Source: Streptomyces sennicomposti (GTDB taxonomy: Bacteria > Actinomycetota > Actinomycetes > Streptomycetales > Streptomycetaceae). Taken from it: DNA of 64,000 nt. The translations under genes were made by a program, and so were the position numbers. Positions 34,007 to 42,151 of this stretch are shown here, in pieces. The stretch covers positions 1-64,000 of the forward strand of contig NZ_JAIOAB010000035.1 in assembly GCF_019890635.1 (NCBI RefSeq), in the 5' to 3' direction. Positions within the stretch are counted from its first letter, which is position 1. Each line of letters opens with the position of its first letter. A model generated the notes under the pieces. That model ran no database searches, was not told where the DNA came from, and saw only the letters and a program-made list of their open reading frames with translations.

Positions 34007-34570
34007 ATGACGACAGGCGCTCCGACCTCTCCCTCCTCCGTCCGGCCACGGCGTTCCCGGCTGCGCAGGTATCTGCCGCTGGGCCTCGCGGCGTGGCTGG
34101 TGCTGGAGATCTGGCTGCTGACCCTGGTCGCGGGCGCGGCGGGCGGCTTCACGGTGTTCCTGCTGCTGCTCGCCGGGATCGTGCTCGGGGCCGTGGTGAT
34201 CAAGCGGGCGGGCCGCCGTGCCTTCCAGAACCTCAACGAAGCGCTCCAGCGCGGCGACGCCCCCTCGGCGCGCCGCGGGGGCAACGGCCTGATGATGCTG
34301 GGCGGCCTGCTGCTGATCATCCCCGGCATGCTCTCGGACGTCGCCGGACTCCTCCTGCTGCTCCCGCCCGTCCAGCGGGCCGTCGGCCGCCTCACCGAGC
34401 GGGCGGTGGAGCGCGGGCTCCGCACCGTCGCGCCCGGCACCCTCGGCGACGCCTTCCAGCAGGTCCGCATCCACCGCCCCGACGGCAAGGTCGTCCAGGG
34501 CGAGGTGATCCGGGACGACGAGCAGCCGGGCGGCGCGTCCCGCGAACAGCGCCCGCCGCTGACCCGTTGA
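34007..34570 (+). CDS. fxsA: FxsA family membrane protein
   Basis: 187 aa. Two or three hydrophobic segments: residues ~24-65 (LPLGLAAWLVLEIWLLTLVAGAAGG through LLLLAGIVLGAVVIKRAGR) and ~97-122 (MMLGGLLLIIPGMLSDVAGLLLLLPP). The GGLLLIIPGMLSDVAG motif defines FxsA/YtzA-type proteins. In E. coli FxsA relieves F-plasmid exclusion of phage T7; the cellular function is unknown. The C-terminal tail is soluble. Its transcript ends at the 21-bp hairpin immediately downstream. Confidence 0.88.
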   Translation: MTTGAPTSPSSVRPRRSRLRRYLPLGLAAWLVLEIWLLTLVAGAAGGFTVFLLLLAGIVLGAVVIKRAGRRAFQNLNEALQRGDAPSARRGGNGLMMLGGLLLIIPGMLSDVAGLLLLLPPVQRAVGRLTERAVERGLRTVAPGTLGDAFQQVRIHRPDGKVVQGEVIRDDEQPGGASREQRPPLTR

Positions 34571-34586
34571 GCCGCCGCGGACGCAA

Positions 34587-34632
34587 CGGAACGGGCGTCG
34601 TACGAGATCTCTCTCGTACGACGCCCGTTCCG
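34587..34632. terminator. Perfect 21-bp bidirectional terminator hairpin
   Basis: Bases 34587-34607 pair without mismatch with 34612-34632 around a TCTC loop. It lies between the convergent stops of fxsA (34570) and rbpA (34676), so it can end both transcripts. Confidence 0.9.
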
Positions 34633-34675
34633 CGTTCTCGGGAGCATCGCGGCCGAAGCCGCGCCCCCACGGGGA

Positions 34676-35050
34676 CTACGCGCTCTTGCGGCTGTCCCGA
34701 GGATGAACGGCGATGTTCATCGCGCCCGACCGCAGTACGGCCAGACGCTCCTCGAGGACCTCTTCGAGCTCCTCACGGGTACGCCGCTCCATCAGCATGT
34801 CCCAGTGCGTACGCGCCGGCTTGGCCTTCTTCTCCTCCGGACCGTCGCCATCCACCAGGAGTGCCGGGGCCCCGCAGACCTTGCACTCCCACTCCGGCGG
34901 GATCTCCGCCTCGACCGAGAAGGGCATCTCGAAGCGGTGCCCCTTCTCGCATGCGTACTCCACGGCCTGGCGCGGAGCCAAGTCGATACCGCGGTCCGTC
35001 TCGTAGCTGGTCACCACGAGGCGCGTGCCGCGAAGAGCTCGCTCACTCAT
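34676..35050 (-). CDS. rbpA: RNA polymerase-binding protein RbpA
   Basis: 124 aa starting MSERALRGTRLVVTSYETDRG. The core has the zinc-ribbon-like cysteines Cys34 (YACEKGHRF), Cys56 and Cys59 (WECKVCG). The C-terminal sigma-interaction region has RTHWDMLMERRTREELEEVL. RbpA stabilises promoter complexes of HrdB-type sigma factors and is essential for normal growth in actinobacteria. Upstream is a perfect-looking SigR promoter (35112-35138), matching the known disulfide-stress induction of rbpA in Streptomyces. Confidence 0.97.
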   Translation of the reverse strand: MSERALRGTRLVVTSYETDRGIDLAPRQAVEYACEKGHRFEMPFSVEAEIPPEWECKVCGAPALLVDGDGPEEKKAKPARTHWDMLMERRTREELEEVLEERLAVLRSGAMNIAVHPRDSRKSA

Positions 35051-35111
35051 GAATCGTGCCTCCCGGGCTTGTCGCCCACAGGACAGGTGTCGCTGTCGTC
35101 GTCATCCGGTC

Positions 35112-35138
35112 AACGTCCGGTCGGCGGTAAAGATTCCC
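35112..35138 (-). promoter_or_regulatory. SigR (disulfide-stress) promoter of rbpA
   Basis: On the minus strand GGGAAT (35138-35133) is followed by 18 bp and then GTT (35114-35112), the SigR GGGAAT-N18-GTT consensus. It is ~60 bp before the rbpA ATG. The adjoining 279 bp up to the UMF1 stop contain no gene. Confidence 0.85.
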
Positions 35139-35329
35139 GTTCCGATGTCCCGTTCCGGGTCATGTGTCGCCGTCGTAGCCGCAGCCTTGTCAACCAGTGC
35201 AGTACCCACCGGCGCCCGGTTTGTCACATCTGCAATGAGATGTCACCCAGCGTTTCGGCATCTTTGACGCGCAGTAACGGTACGCCTGGCAGGCCAAACG
35301 CGTACACTACAGCCCTTTCGCCGTGAGTG

Positions 35330-36679
35330 CTAAATCCGGTCCGGAACCGGATTGCCCGCGTCCCGGATCGCCCGCCCCACCGGCACCCGCGCCAGCAGCA
35401 CGAAGCCGATCACGAAGAACGCCACCAGCGAGACGATCGCGTCCCGGTAGCTCCCGGTGAGCTGGTACGTCACCCCGAACAGCAGCGGCCCCAGCCAGCT
35501 CATCCCGCGGTCGCTCATCTCGTACGCGGAGAAGTACTCGGCCTCCTTGCCGGGCGGGACGAGGTGCGAGAACAGCGACCGGGACAGCGCCTGGCTGCCG
35601 CCGAGGACCAGCCCGATGCCGGCCGCCAGCACGAAGAACCACACCGGCGCCCCAGCCGGCAGGAAGAACCCGGCCGCCAGGGTCGCCGTCCAGGCGATCA
35701 GCGACCCGAGGATGGTCCGCTTCGCCCCGTACGCCCGCGCCAGCCGCCCCATGCCGAGGGCCCCCGCCACCGCCAGCACCTGCACCATCAGCACCGCCGT
35801 GATCAGCGTGGACTGACCGAGTCCCAGCTCCTCCGAGCCGTACACGGAGGCCTGGGAGATCACCGTCTGGATGCCGTCGTTGTAGATCAGGTACGCCAGC
35901 AGGAAGGCCAGGGTCAGCGGCCGCTCGCGCATGTCCCGCACGGTGGCCGCCAGCTGCTGCCAGCCCCGTACTCGCGGCGCGGCGGCGGCCGGCGCCCGGC
36001 GGTCGCGCAGCCGCCGCAGCGGCACGAGGGTGAACACGCCCCACCACAGCCCCGCCGAGGCCAGGCAGATCCGCACCGCCGTCGCCTCCGACACGCCGAA
36101 GGAGTCGTGGCCGGTGAACAGGACCAGATTCGCCACCAGCACCAGCGATCCGGCCGCGTAACCGAAGGCCCAGCCCCGCGAGGACACCGCGTCGCGCTCC
36201 TCGGGCGGCGCGATCTGCGGCAGATAGGAGTTGTAGAGGACCATCGAGACGGCCACCGACGCGTTCGCGACGATCAGCAGGAGGCCGCCCAGCAGATAGC
36301 GGTGCCCGTCCAGGAAGAACAGTCCCGTGGTGGCCGCGGCCCCCGTGTAGGCGGCCGCCGCGAGCAGGGGCTTGCGGCGGCCCGTGCGGTCGGCCGCCGC
36401 GCCCGCCACCGGCATCACCACGATCGCCACGACCACGGACGCCGACACGCAGTAGGCGAAGAACGACCCGGCCCGCACCGGGACCCCCAGCGGATGCACG
36501 AACCCGTCCGGGTCCGCCGCCGCCCGCGCGACCGAGGTGAGATAGGGGCCGAGGAACACGGTGAGCACGCTGGTCGAGTAGACGGAGCACGCCCAGTCGT
36601 AGAAGTACCAGCCGCGCTGCTCGCGCCGCCGCTCGGCGGCGTCCTCGCCGGCCTGTGCCCGCACGGTGCCGATGCCCAC
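35330..36679 (-). CDS. MFS transporter, UMF1 (Atg22-like) family
   Basis: 449 aa from GTG 36679. The N-terminus RGWYFYDWACSVYSTSVLTVFLGPYLT is the UMF1/Atg22 signature (YDWA...Y). About 12 helices follow, with the AGAAADRTGRRKPLL loop 2-3 and a NSYLPQIAPPEERDAVSSRGWAFGYAAGS segment typical of the family. Yeast Atg22 effluxes amino acids from the vacuole; bacterial substrates are unknown. It is the last of a yczE - gdpD - UMF1 series on the minus strand, 52 bp after gdpD. Confidence 0.87.
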   Translation of the reverse strand: MGIGTVRAQAGEDAAERRREQRGWYFYDWACSVYSTSVLTVFLGPYLTSVARAAADPDGFVHPLGVPVRAGSFFAYCVSASVVVAIVVMPVAGAAADRTGRRKPLLAAAAYTGAAATTGLFFLDGHRYLLGGLLLIVANASVAVSMVLYNSYLPQIAPPEERDAVSSRGWAFGYAAGSLVLVANLVLFTGHDSFGVSEATAVRICLASAGLWWGVFTLVPLRRLRDRRAPAAAAPRVRGWQQLAATVRDMRERPLTLAFLLAYLIYNDGIQTVISQASVYGSEELGLGQSTLITAVLMVQVLAVAGALGMGRLARAYGAKRTILGSLIAWTATLAAGFFLPAGAPVWFFVLAAGIGLVLGGSQALSRSLFSHLVPPGKEAEYFSAYEMSDRGMSWLGPLLFGVTYQLTGSYRDAIVSLVAFFVIGFVLLARVPVGRAIRDAGNPVPDRI

Positions 36680-36731
36680 CCGTGCCCTCGCTTCCCCGCC
36701 TCCGGTGCCGCGCGCCCCTGAGGCGGGCGCC

Positions 36732-37499
36732 TCAGAACCAGACGCCCCGCTCCCGCATGACCTCGCGCAGCGTGTCGATGTGATCGGTCATGATGCCATC
36801 GACGCCGAGGTCCAGGAGCCGGTGCATCCGCTCCGGTTCGTTGATCGTCCACACGTGCACCTGGAGACCCAGCGCGTGGGCGGCGCGGACGAACAGCCGG
36901 TCGGCCACCGGGACGCCCGACTGCGCGACCGGCACCTGCGCGGCGACCGCCGACCGCCGCAGCACCGCCGGCACCCCCCAGGAACGCAGCCGCAGCCCCA
37001 GCACCCCGCGCGTGCCGTACGACGTCGCAAGGCGCGGCCCGGCCAGCCGCTGGGCCCGCACCACCCGCGCCTCGGAGAAGGAGCCCACGCACACCCGCGA
37101 CCAGGCGTCCATGCGCTCGATCGTCTCCAGCAGCGGCCGCAGCGCCGGCTCCGCCTTCACGTCGACGTTCCAGCGCACCTCGGGGAAGGTCTCCAGCAGC
37201 TCCTCGAAGAGCGGCACCGGCTCGCGGCCCGCCACGCGCGCGTGCGCCACCTCCGCCCACGGCAGGTCCGCGATCCGGCCCGCGCCGTCGGTCACCCGGT
37301 CCAGGGTCGCGTCGTGGAAGGCGACCAGCCGGCCGTCCGCCGTGGCGTGCACATCGGTCTCGATGTACCGGTAGCCGAGTGCGACCGCCCGCCGGAACTG
37401 CGCCACGGTGTTCTCCAGCCCGTCGGCGGCGCCGCCGCGGTGAGCGAACGGGATGGGCCCCGGATGGTCGAGATACGGATGGCGTACGAGCGTGGTCAC
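36732..37499 (-). CDS. Glycerophosphodiester phosphodiesterase
   Basis: 255 aa from GTG 37499. Catalytic core HRGGAADGLENTVAQFRRAVALGYRYIETDVHATADGRLVAFHDATLDRVTDG shows the HR, the E-x-D metal site and the second His. A C-terminal GVDGIMTDHIDTLREVM follows. It hydrolyses glycerophosphodiesters to glycerol-3-phosphate and an alcohol. No signal peptide, so intracellular. The start overlaps the stop of the YczE gene by 4 bp (GTGA), which implies coupled translation. Confidence 0.92.
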   Translation of the reverse strand: MTTLVRHPYLDHPGPIPFAHRGGAADGLENTVAQFRRAVALGYRYIETDVHATADGRLVAFHDATLDRVTDGAGRIADLPWAEVAHARVAGREPVPLFEELLETFPEVRWNVDVKAEPALRPLLETIERMDAWSRVCVGSFSEARVVRAQRLAGPRLATSYGTRGVLGLRLRSWGVPAVLRRSAVAAQVPVAQSGVPVADRLFVRAAHALGLQVHVWTINEPERMHRLLDLGVDGIMTDHIDTLREVMRERGVWF

Positions 37500-38158
37500 G
37501 GACGCAGTATCGCCCCTTCGGGTGACGTCGCGGCAACGGCCGGGCGGCCCGCGCCCGCCGCCGGAACGGCGAACAGCCGCAGGAAGAACTGCGCCAGCGG
37601 TCCGATCGACACCGCGTACAGCAGGGTGCCCACGCCGATCGTGCCGCCGAGGGCGAACCCGGTGGCGACCACCGCCACCTCCACGACCGTCCGCATCAGC
37701 CGCACCGAGCGGCCGGTGCGCCGGTGCAGCCCGGTCATCAGCCCGTCGCGCGGGCCCGGACCCAGCCGGGCGGCGATGTACAGGCCGGTGGCCGCGCCGT
37801 TCAGCAGGACGCCCCCCAGCAGCAGCGGGACGCGGACGGTCAGCGTGTGCGCCTCGGGCAGTACGGCGAGGGTCCCGTCCATCGCCACGCCGACCAGGAA
37901 GACGTTGGAGACCGTACCGAGGCCGGGCCGCTGCCGCAGCGGTATCCACAGCAGCAGCACCACGGCGCCCACGACGATCGACACCACCCCGATCGTCAGA
38001 CCGGTCAGCTCGGCGAGCCCCTGGTGCAGCACGTTCCACGGCTCCAGACCGAGCCCCGCCTCGACCAGAAGGCCCGAACTGGCGCCGTACAGCACGAGGC
38101 CCGCGTAGAGCTGGATCAGCCGCCGTCCGAGGCGGTCGAGACGGTCCCGTCTGGACAA
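37496..38158 (-). CDS. YczE/YitT-type membrane protein
   Basis: 220 aa if started at TTG 38158, with AGGGGGG just upstream; the longer open frame runs over the divergent regulator's promoter. Five or so helices, with LYGASSGLLVEAGLGLEPWNVLHQGLAELTGLTIG and RLGPGPRDGLMTGLHRRTG, the YczE family blocks. Genes of this family are often found divergent from MocR/PdxR regulators, as here. The transport substrate is unproven; a vitamin B6-related compound is a reasonable inference. It is first of an operon with gdpD and the UMF1 gene. Confidence 0.82.
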   Translation of the reverse strand: MSRRDRLDRLGRRLIQLYAGLVLYGASSGLLVEAGLGLEPWNVLHQGLAELTGLTIGVVSIVVGAVVLLLWIPLRQRPGLGTVSNVFLVGVAMDGTLAVLPEAHTLTVRVPLLLGGVLLNGAATGLYIAARLGPGPRDGLMTGLHRRTGRSVRLMRTVVEVAVVATGFALGGTIGVGTLLYAVSIGPLAQFFLRLFAVPAAGAGRPAVAATSPEGAILRP

Positions 38159-38177
38159 GATGTCCCCCCTGGTGGTG

Positions 38178-38257
38178 GAAGTGGCCCGGTGCGTGACACT
38201 CTGTGGCTTGAGAACGAAAGCCATCCATGGCCAATTCGGGGAAGGTGGACTGGTACG
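38178..38257. promoter_or_regulatory. Two related direct-repeat boxes between yczE and mocR genes
   Basis: AAGTGGCCCGGTGCG (from 38179) and AGGTGGACTGGTACG (38243-38257) agree at 11 of 15 positions in the same orientation. The second sits right before the regulator's ATG. GTGGAC-type direct repeats resemble published PdxR/MocR sites (AAAGTGG-containing), so these are candidate autoregulatory boxes. Confidence 0.45.
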
Positions 38258-38258
38258 C

Positions 38259-39758
38259 ATGGCGCAGTGGACCTCGGCGATGGGCGCCGCACAGCTCGCC
38301 CGGCTGCTCAACTCCCAGCAGGAGCGCCCGGCCGGCCCCGGCGCCCGCCGCCCGCCCGCCTACCGCGCGCTCGCCGACGGCATCCGCCTGCTGGTCCTGG
38401 AGGGCCGCGTCCCGGTGGCCGCCCGGCTGCCCGCCGAGCGCGAACTCGCCCTGTCCCTGTCCGTCAGCCGCACCACGGTCGCCGCCGCCTACGAGGCGCT
38501 GCGCACCGAGGGCTTCCTGGAGTCCCGGCGCGGGGCGGGCAGCTGGACCGCCGTCCCGGCCGGCAACCCGCTGCCGGCCCGGGGCCTCGAACCCCTGCCG
38601 CCGGAGGCGCTGGGCTCGATGATCGACCTCGGCACCGCCGCGCTGCCCGCCCCCGAGCCGTGGCTCACCCGCGCCGTGCAGGGCGCGCTGGAGGAACTGC
38701 CGCCCTACGCCCACACGCACGGCGACTACCCGGCCGGCCTGCCCGCGCTGCGCTCGATGATCGCCGAGCGGTACACCGCGCGCGGCATCCCCACCATGCC
38801 CGAGCAGATCATGGTGACGACGGGCGCCATGGGCGCGATCGACGCCATCTGCCACCTCTTCGGCGGCCGGGGCGAGCGCATCGCCGTCGAGTCGCCGTCC
38901 TACGCCAACATCCTCCAGCTGATGCGCGAGGCGGGCGCCCGGCTGGTGCCGGTGGCGATGGCCGAGGGGCTCACCGGCTGGGACCTGGACCGCTGGCGCC
39001 AGGTGCTGCGGGAGGTCGCGCCCCGGATCGCCTACGTCGTGGCCGACTTCCACAACCCCACCGGCGCGCTCGCCGACGAGGACCAGCGTCGCCGTCTGGT
39101 GGAGGCGGCGCGGTCGGCCGGGACGGTGCTCGTCGTGGACGAGACGATGAGCGAGCTGTACCTGGAACCGGGCCTGGAGATGCCGCGGCGGGTCTGCGGC
39201 TTCGACCCGGCGGGCTCCACGGTGATCACCGTCGGCTCCGCCAGCAAGGCCTTCTGGGCCGGCATGCGCATCGGCTGGGTCCGGGCCGCCCCCGACGTGA
39301 TCCGCAGCCTGGTCGCCGCCCGCGCCTACGCCGACCTGGGCACCCCCGTGCTGGAGCAGCTCGCCGTGAACTGGCTGTTCAGCACGGGCGGCTGGGAGCA
39401 GGCGGTCGAGCTGCGGCGGGGGCAGGCCCGCGACAACCGGGACGCGCTGATCGCGGCCGTCCGGCGCGAGCTGCCCACCTGGGAGTTCGAGGCGCCGCAG
39501 GGCGGCCTGACGCTGTGGGTGCGCACCGGCGGGCTCTCGGGCTCCCGGATCGCGGAGGCGGGCGAGCGGGTGGGCGTACGGGTCCCCTCCGGCCCCCGCT
39601 TCGGGGTCGACGGCGCCTTCGAGGGCTACGTCCGGCTCCCGTTCACCGTCGCCGGAGCGGTGGCGGAGGAAGCGGCCACCCGCCTGGCCGCAGCGGCCCA
39701 CCTGGTCCGGACGGGCACCCCGATGAACGGCAACTCCCCGAGGACGTTCGTGGCATGA
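38259..39758 (+). CDS. MocR/PdxR family regulator (GntR HTH + aminotransferase-like domain)
   Basis: 499 aa from ATG 38259. Residues ~45-110 are a GntR winged helix (ADGIRLLVLEGRVPVAARLPAERELALSLSVSRTTVAAAYEAL). From ~140 on is a class I aminotransferase fold with FHNPTG-type (VVADFHNPTGALADEDQ) and the PLP lysine in VGSASKAFWAGMRIGW (Lys330). MocR proteins use PLP as ligand. The divergent yczE gene is the expected target. The PLP site looks intact, so it is probably a PLP-binding sensor rather than a degenerate one. Confidence 0.9.
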   Translation: MAQWTSAMGAAQLARLLNSQQERPAGPGARRPPAYRALADGIRLLVLEGRVPVAARLPAERELALSLSVSRTTVAAAYEALRTEGFLESRRGAGSWTAVPAGNPLPARGLEPLPPEALGSMIDLGTAALPAPEPWLTRAVQGALEELPPYAHTHGDYPAGLPALRSMIAERYTARGIPTMPEQIMVTTGAMGAIDAICHLFGGRGERIAVESPSYANILQLMREAGARLVPVAMAEGLTGWDLDRWRQVLREVAPRIAYVVADFHNPTGALADEDQRRRLVEAARSAGTVLVVDETMSELYLEPGLEMPRRVCGFDPAGSTVITVGSASKAFWAGMRIGWVRAAPDVIRSLVAARAYADLGTPVLEQLAVNWLFSTGGWEQAVELRRGQARDNRDALIAAVRRELPTWEFEAPQGGLTLWVRTGGLSGSRIAEAGERVGVRVPSGPRFGVDGAFEGYVRLPFTVAGAVAEEAATRLAAAAHLVRTGTPMNGNSPRTFVA

Positions 39759-39841
39759 GCCGAACCGTGGGCAGCCGTGCCTCCCCCCCCCGCCCCGCCG
39801 TACTTTGAAAGCGACGTAAGCACCTCCGCCTCACCGCCCCC

Positions 39842-41500
39842 TCAAGAAGCCTCCCCCACCGCCTTCGCCGCCTCCGCCACCGCTTCCTCCGCCTCGGCCA
39901 CGGCCTCCGCCCCCGCGGCCTCCACCGAGCCCTCGGAGGTCCCGCCGCCGACGGAAGCGGGTTCCGGCACCGTCTCCCCGTCCGCAGGCGTCGTCTTCGG
40001 CGGCAACAGCTCCTCCACCGCCCGCCGCAGCGCCCCGCTGATCGAGTCGTCGTACGGATCGGGCGTCGCCGGCACCTGCAGCCGGTGCACCGCCCCGTTC
40101 CCCAGCCGCGCGTACCCCCGCCCGGGCGGGACGGCCGGCGGCGCGGTGGTGTGCGGCGGCGCGCCCAGCACCGCCTTGAGCTGCTCCGCCGTCGCCGGCC
40201 CGAGCACGACCCGCGCGCGCGTGTGCTGCCTGAGCGCCTCCCCGAGCGCGTCCGCGCTGTCGAACTGCTCGGCCACCACGACCGTCACGTTCACCGCGCG
40301 GCCGTGCCGCAGCGGCACCTGCAGCAGTGCCTGCGGGTCCTTGCGCCCGTCCGCGGCGGCCAGATGCGTGAAGGAGGTCGGCCGGTCCAGCAGCAGCCAC
40401 AGCGGCCGCCGGGTGTCGTCCGGCGGCGCCTGCCCGGCCTGCCGGGCGCGGTTGACGGCGATCAGCCGGCGCTCGGTCTCGGTGGCCGCCCACTCCAGGC
40501 TCGCCAGCGCCCCGGAGAGCCCGCACTCCACCGCGAGGACCCCGTCCCGGCCCACCAGACAGGCGTACTCGCCGGTCCCGCCGCCGTCGACGATCACCAC
40601 GTCGCCGTGCTGGAGCGCCTGCAGCGCGATGGAGCGCAGCAGCGTGGAGGTGCCGCTGCCGGGCTGCCCCAGCGCCAGCAGATGCGGCTCGGTGGAGCGC
40701 GGCCCGGTGCGCCAGACGACCGGCGGCACGTCGCGCTGCTCGGCGCCGTAGGCGAGGGGCAGGGTGCGCTGCACCTCGCTGGGGTCGGTGAAGCCGAGCA
40801 CGGTCTCGCCCGGCGCGGTGACGAACCGCTGGGCGGGAACGCCGGTCGGCAGCGGGGCCAGCGCGGTGACCGTCAGCTCGTTGGCCTCCTCGTCCCAGGT
40901 GAACAGGTACTCGCGGCCACGGCCGGCCTTCGCGGTGAGCAGATGCTCGATCCGCGCGCGGGACTCCGGCTCGCCGTCGGTGAAGTACGCCGGGTAGCGG
41001 ATCAGCAGGTGGCAGACGCGGCCGGAGTCGTCGAACTCGTAGCCGGGGAAGGCCTTCTCCCAGGCGCCGCCGTGCGCGTACAGCGGGGCCGGGTCGTCGG
41101 CGGCCGAGAAGTACGGGACCAGGGCCTCGTACAGCGACGCCAGGCGCCGGGTGCGCGGCTCGTCGGGGTCCTCGGCGGGTTCGGCCGGGGCGCGGTCCCG
41201 GCCCTGCCAGGCCGCCGCCGCCGTCACCGCGACGGCGGCGAGCAGCGGACCGTACGGCAGCACGACCACGGTCAGGCACAGGGCGGCCACCACGAACAGC
41301 AGCGGCCCGCGCCGGTCCTTGGGCGTCTCGGCCCATCTGCGCCGGCCGGCCGCGGCGAGCCGGCCCAGACCCCGGGCGACGGTGATCAGCGGGTGGAGGA
41401 TGTCCGTGGCGCTGTCGGCCGCCGTCCGGGCCAGCTCCCGGCTCCGGGCCAGCTGCGCGCCGCCTGTGCTCAGAATGCGGGGGAGGGGCCGCCGGGCCAC
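39842..41500 (-). CDS. Membrane-anchored FtsK/HerA-like ATPase-type protein with degenerate P-loop
   Basis: 552 aa. A pair of transmembrane segments lies near residues 64-98. A mid-protein P-loop-like sequence, LLALGQPGSGTSTLLRSIAL (about 277-286), has Thr where Walker A needs Lys. VVIVDGGGTGEYACL and PLWLLLDRPTSF are possible Walker B strands, and VVVAEQFDSADALGEALRQHTRARVVLG resembles FtsK/TraB-type RecA folds. The C-terminus is an Ala/Glu/Val-rich repeat (EAVAEAEEAVAEAAKAV). Family look is FtsK/HerA but ATP hydrolysis is doubtful. A 64-aa membrane protein gene lies just upstream on the same strand. Function unknown. Confidence 0.6.
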   Translation of the reverse strand: MARRPLPRILSTGGAQLARSRELARTAADSATDILHPLITVARGLGRLAAAGRRRWAETPKDRRGPLLFVVAALCLTVVVLPYGPLLAAVAVTAAAAWQGRDRAPAEPAEDPDEPRTRRLASLYEALVPYFSAADDPAPLYAHGGAWEKAFPGYEFDDSGRVCHLLIRYPAYFTDGEPESRARIEHLLTAKAGRGREYLFTWDEEANELTVTALAPLPTGVPAQRFVTAPGETVLGFTDPSEVQRTLPLAYGAEQRDVPPVVWRTGPRSTEPHLLALGQPGSGTSTLLRSIALQALQHGDVVIVDGGGTGEYACLVGRDGVLAVECGLSGALASLEWAATETERRLIAVNRARQAGQAPPDDTRRPLWLLLDRPTSFTHLAAADGRKDPQALLQVPLRHGRAVNVTVVVAEQFDSADALGEALRQHTRARVVLGPATAEQLKAVLGAPPHTTAPPAVPPGRGYARLGNGAVHRLQVPATPDPYDDSISGALRRAVEELLPPKTTPADGETVPEPASVGGGTSEGSVEAAGAEAVAEAEEAVAEAAKAVGEAS

Positions 41501-41579
41501 TGCTGCCTCCTGGGGGTGCGGACGGTCGGTGGGGGTGTCCCCTGGACGGCGTCTGCCTCGGTCCTCGGGGCGGTCGGCG

Positions 41580-41774
41580 TCAGAACCGCATGCCGCCGAG
41601 GAGGCTGGCCAGGCTCTCGCCGCCCGCTCTGATGCTCGGGGCGATGGCCGTGCTGGCCAGGTAGAAGCCGAAGAGGGTCGACACGCACGCGTGGGAGGGC
41701 TTCAGCCCGTCCTTGCGGAAGAAGATGAAACCGATGACGCCGAACAGGACGACGCCTGAGATGGAGAGGATCAT
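41580..41774 (-). CDS. Small two-helix membrane protein
   Basis: 64 aa: MILSISGVVLFGVIGFIFFRKDG (helix 1), then GLKPSHACVSTLFGFYLASTAIAPSI (helix 2) and a short GGESLASLLGG tail. The ORF has an AGGAG site before the ATG at 41774. It looks strongly constrained, being compact, hydrophobic and free of low complexity. It is paired with the ATPase-like gene 79 bp downstream, so it may be a membrane partner. Relatives accompany FtsK/Spd-type genes in Streptomyces as I recall; this is inference. Confidence 0.7.
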   Translation of the reverse strand: MILSISGVVLFGVIGFIFFRKDGLKPSHACVSTLFGFYLASTAIAPSIRAGGESLASLLGGMRF

Positions 41775-42151
41775 GTGAATCTCCTGGTGTCGAAAGGGGG
41801 ACAGTCACCCTGAGTCCTTCCAGGATCACAGCATGTATCCATATGACAAAAGGTGCAAGCGGGTGAAAAACGCCCGTTTTCCCTCGCGCGGCCGAGTCGG
41901 CGGGTGTGGCGCTCGCCCCGCCCTGTTGCGCGCGCCCGGCTCCCCGGTGATCTTTGCCTCCCGGCATCCCGGGTGCGGCGCCGCGCCAGCCAGTACCCTG
42001 GCGATTCACCCGTACGGCCGAGCACCGCTCGCGCGGCCGTACGCTTGCTCCCCGCAGTCCCCGGCTGCGACCAGCAGGTTCCGAGCAGTACCCCGCAGTC
42101 CCAGTAGTACCCAGCAGTCCCCAACGCTCGCAGTGAGAGGCGGTCCGGCCG
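41775..42151. other. Divergent promoter region with A+T-rich block and short direct repeats
   Basis: 377 bp between the 64-aa gene (minus) and the ankyrin gene (plus). Bases 41830-41880 are clearly A+T-rich for this genome (GTATCCATATGACAAAAGG, GTGAAAAACG) and contain TTGCAC (minus strand, 41857-41852) as a -35 candidate for the minus-strand gene. The right part has iterated ~10-bp repeats (42084-42122). Confidence 0.5.
42084..42122. repeat. Iteron-like array of ~10-bp repeats
   Basis: AGCAGTACCC, CGCAGTCCC, AGTAGTACCC and AGCAGTCCCC lie head to tail at 42084-42122. A further CGCAGTCCCC lies at 42053-42062. They sit 30 bp before the ankyrin gene start, where they could bind a regulator. Confidence 0.7.

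Noticed and set aside
39842..41500. Integrative conjugative element transfer gene (TraB/Spd)
   Set aside because: Although the protein resembles FtsK/TraB-type ATPases, there is no integrase, att site, replication or spd cluster around it. The context looks like core chromosome.
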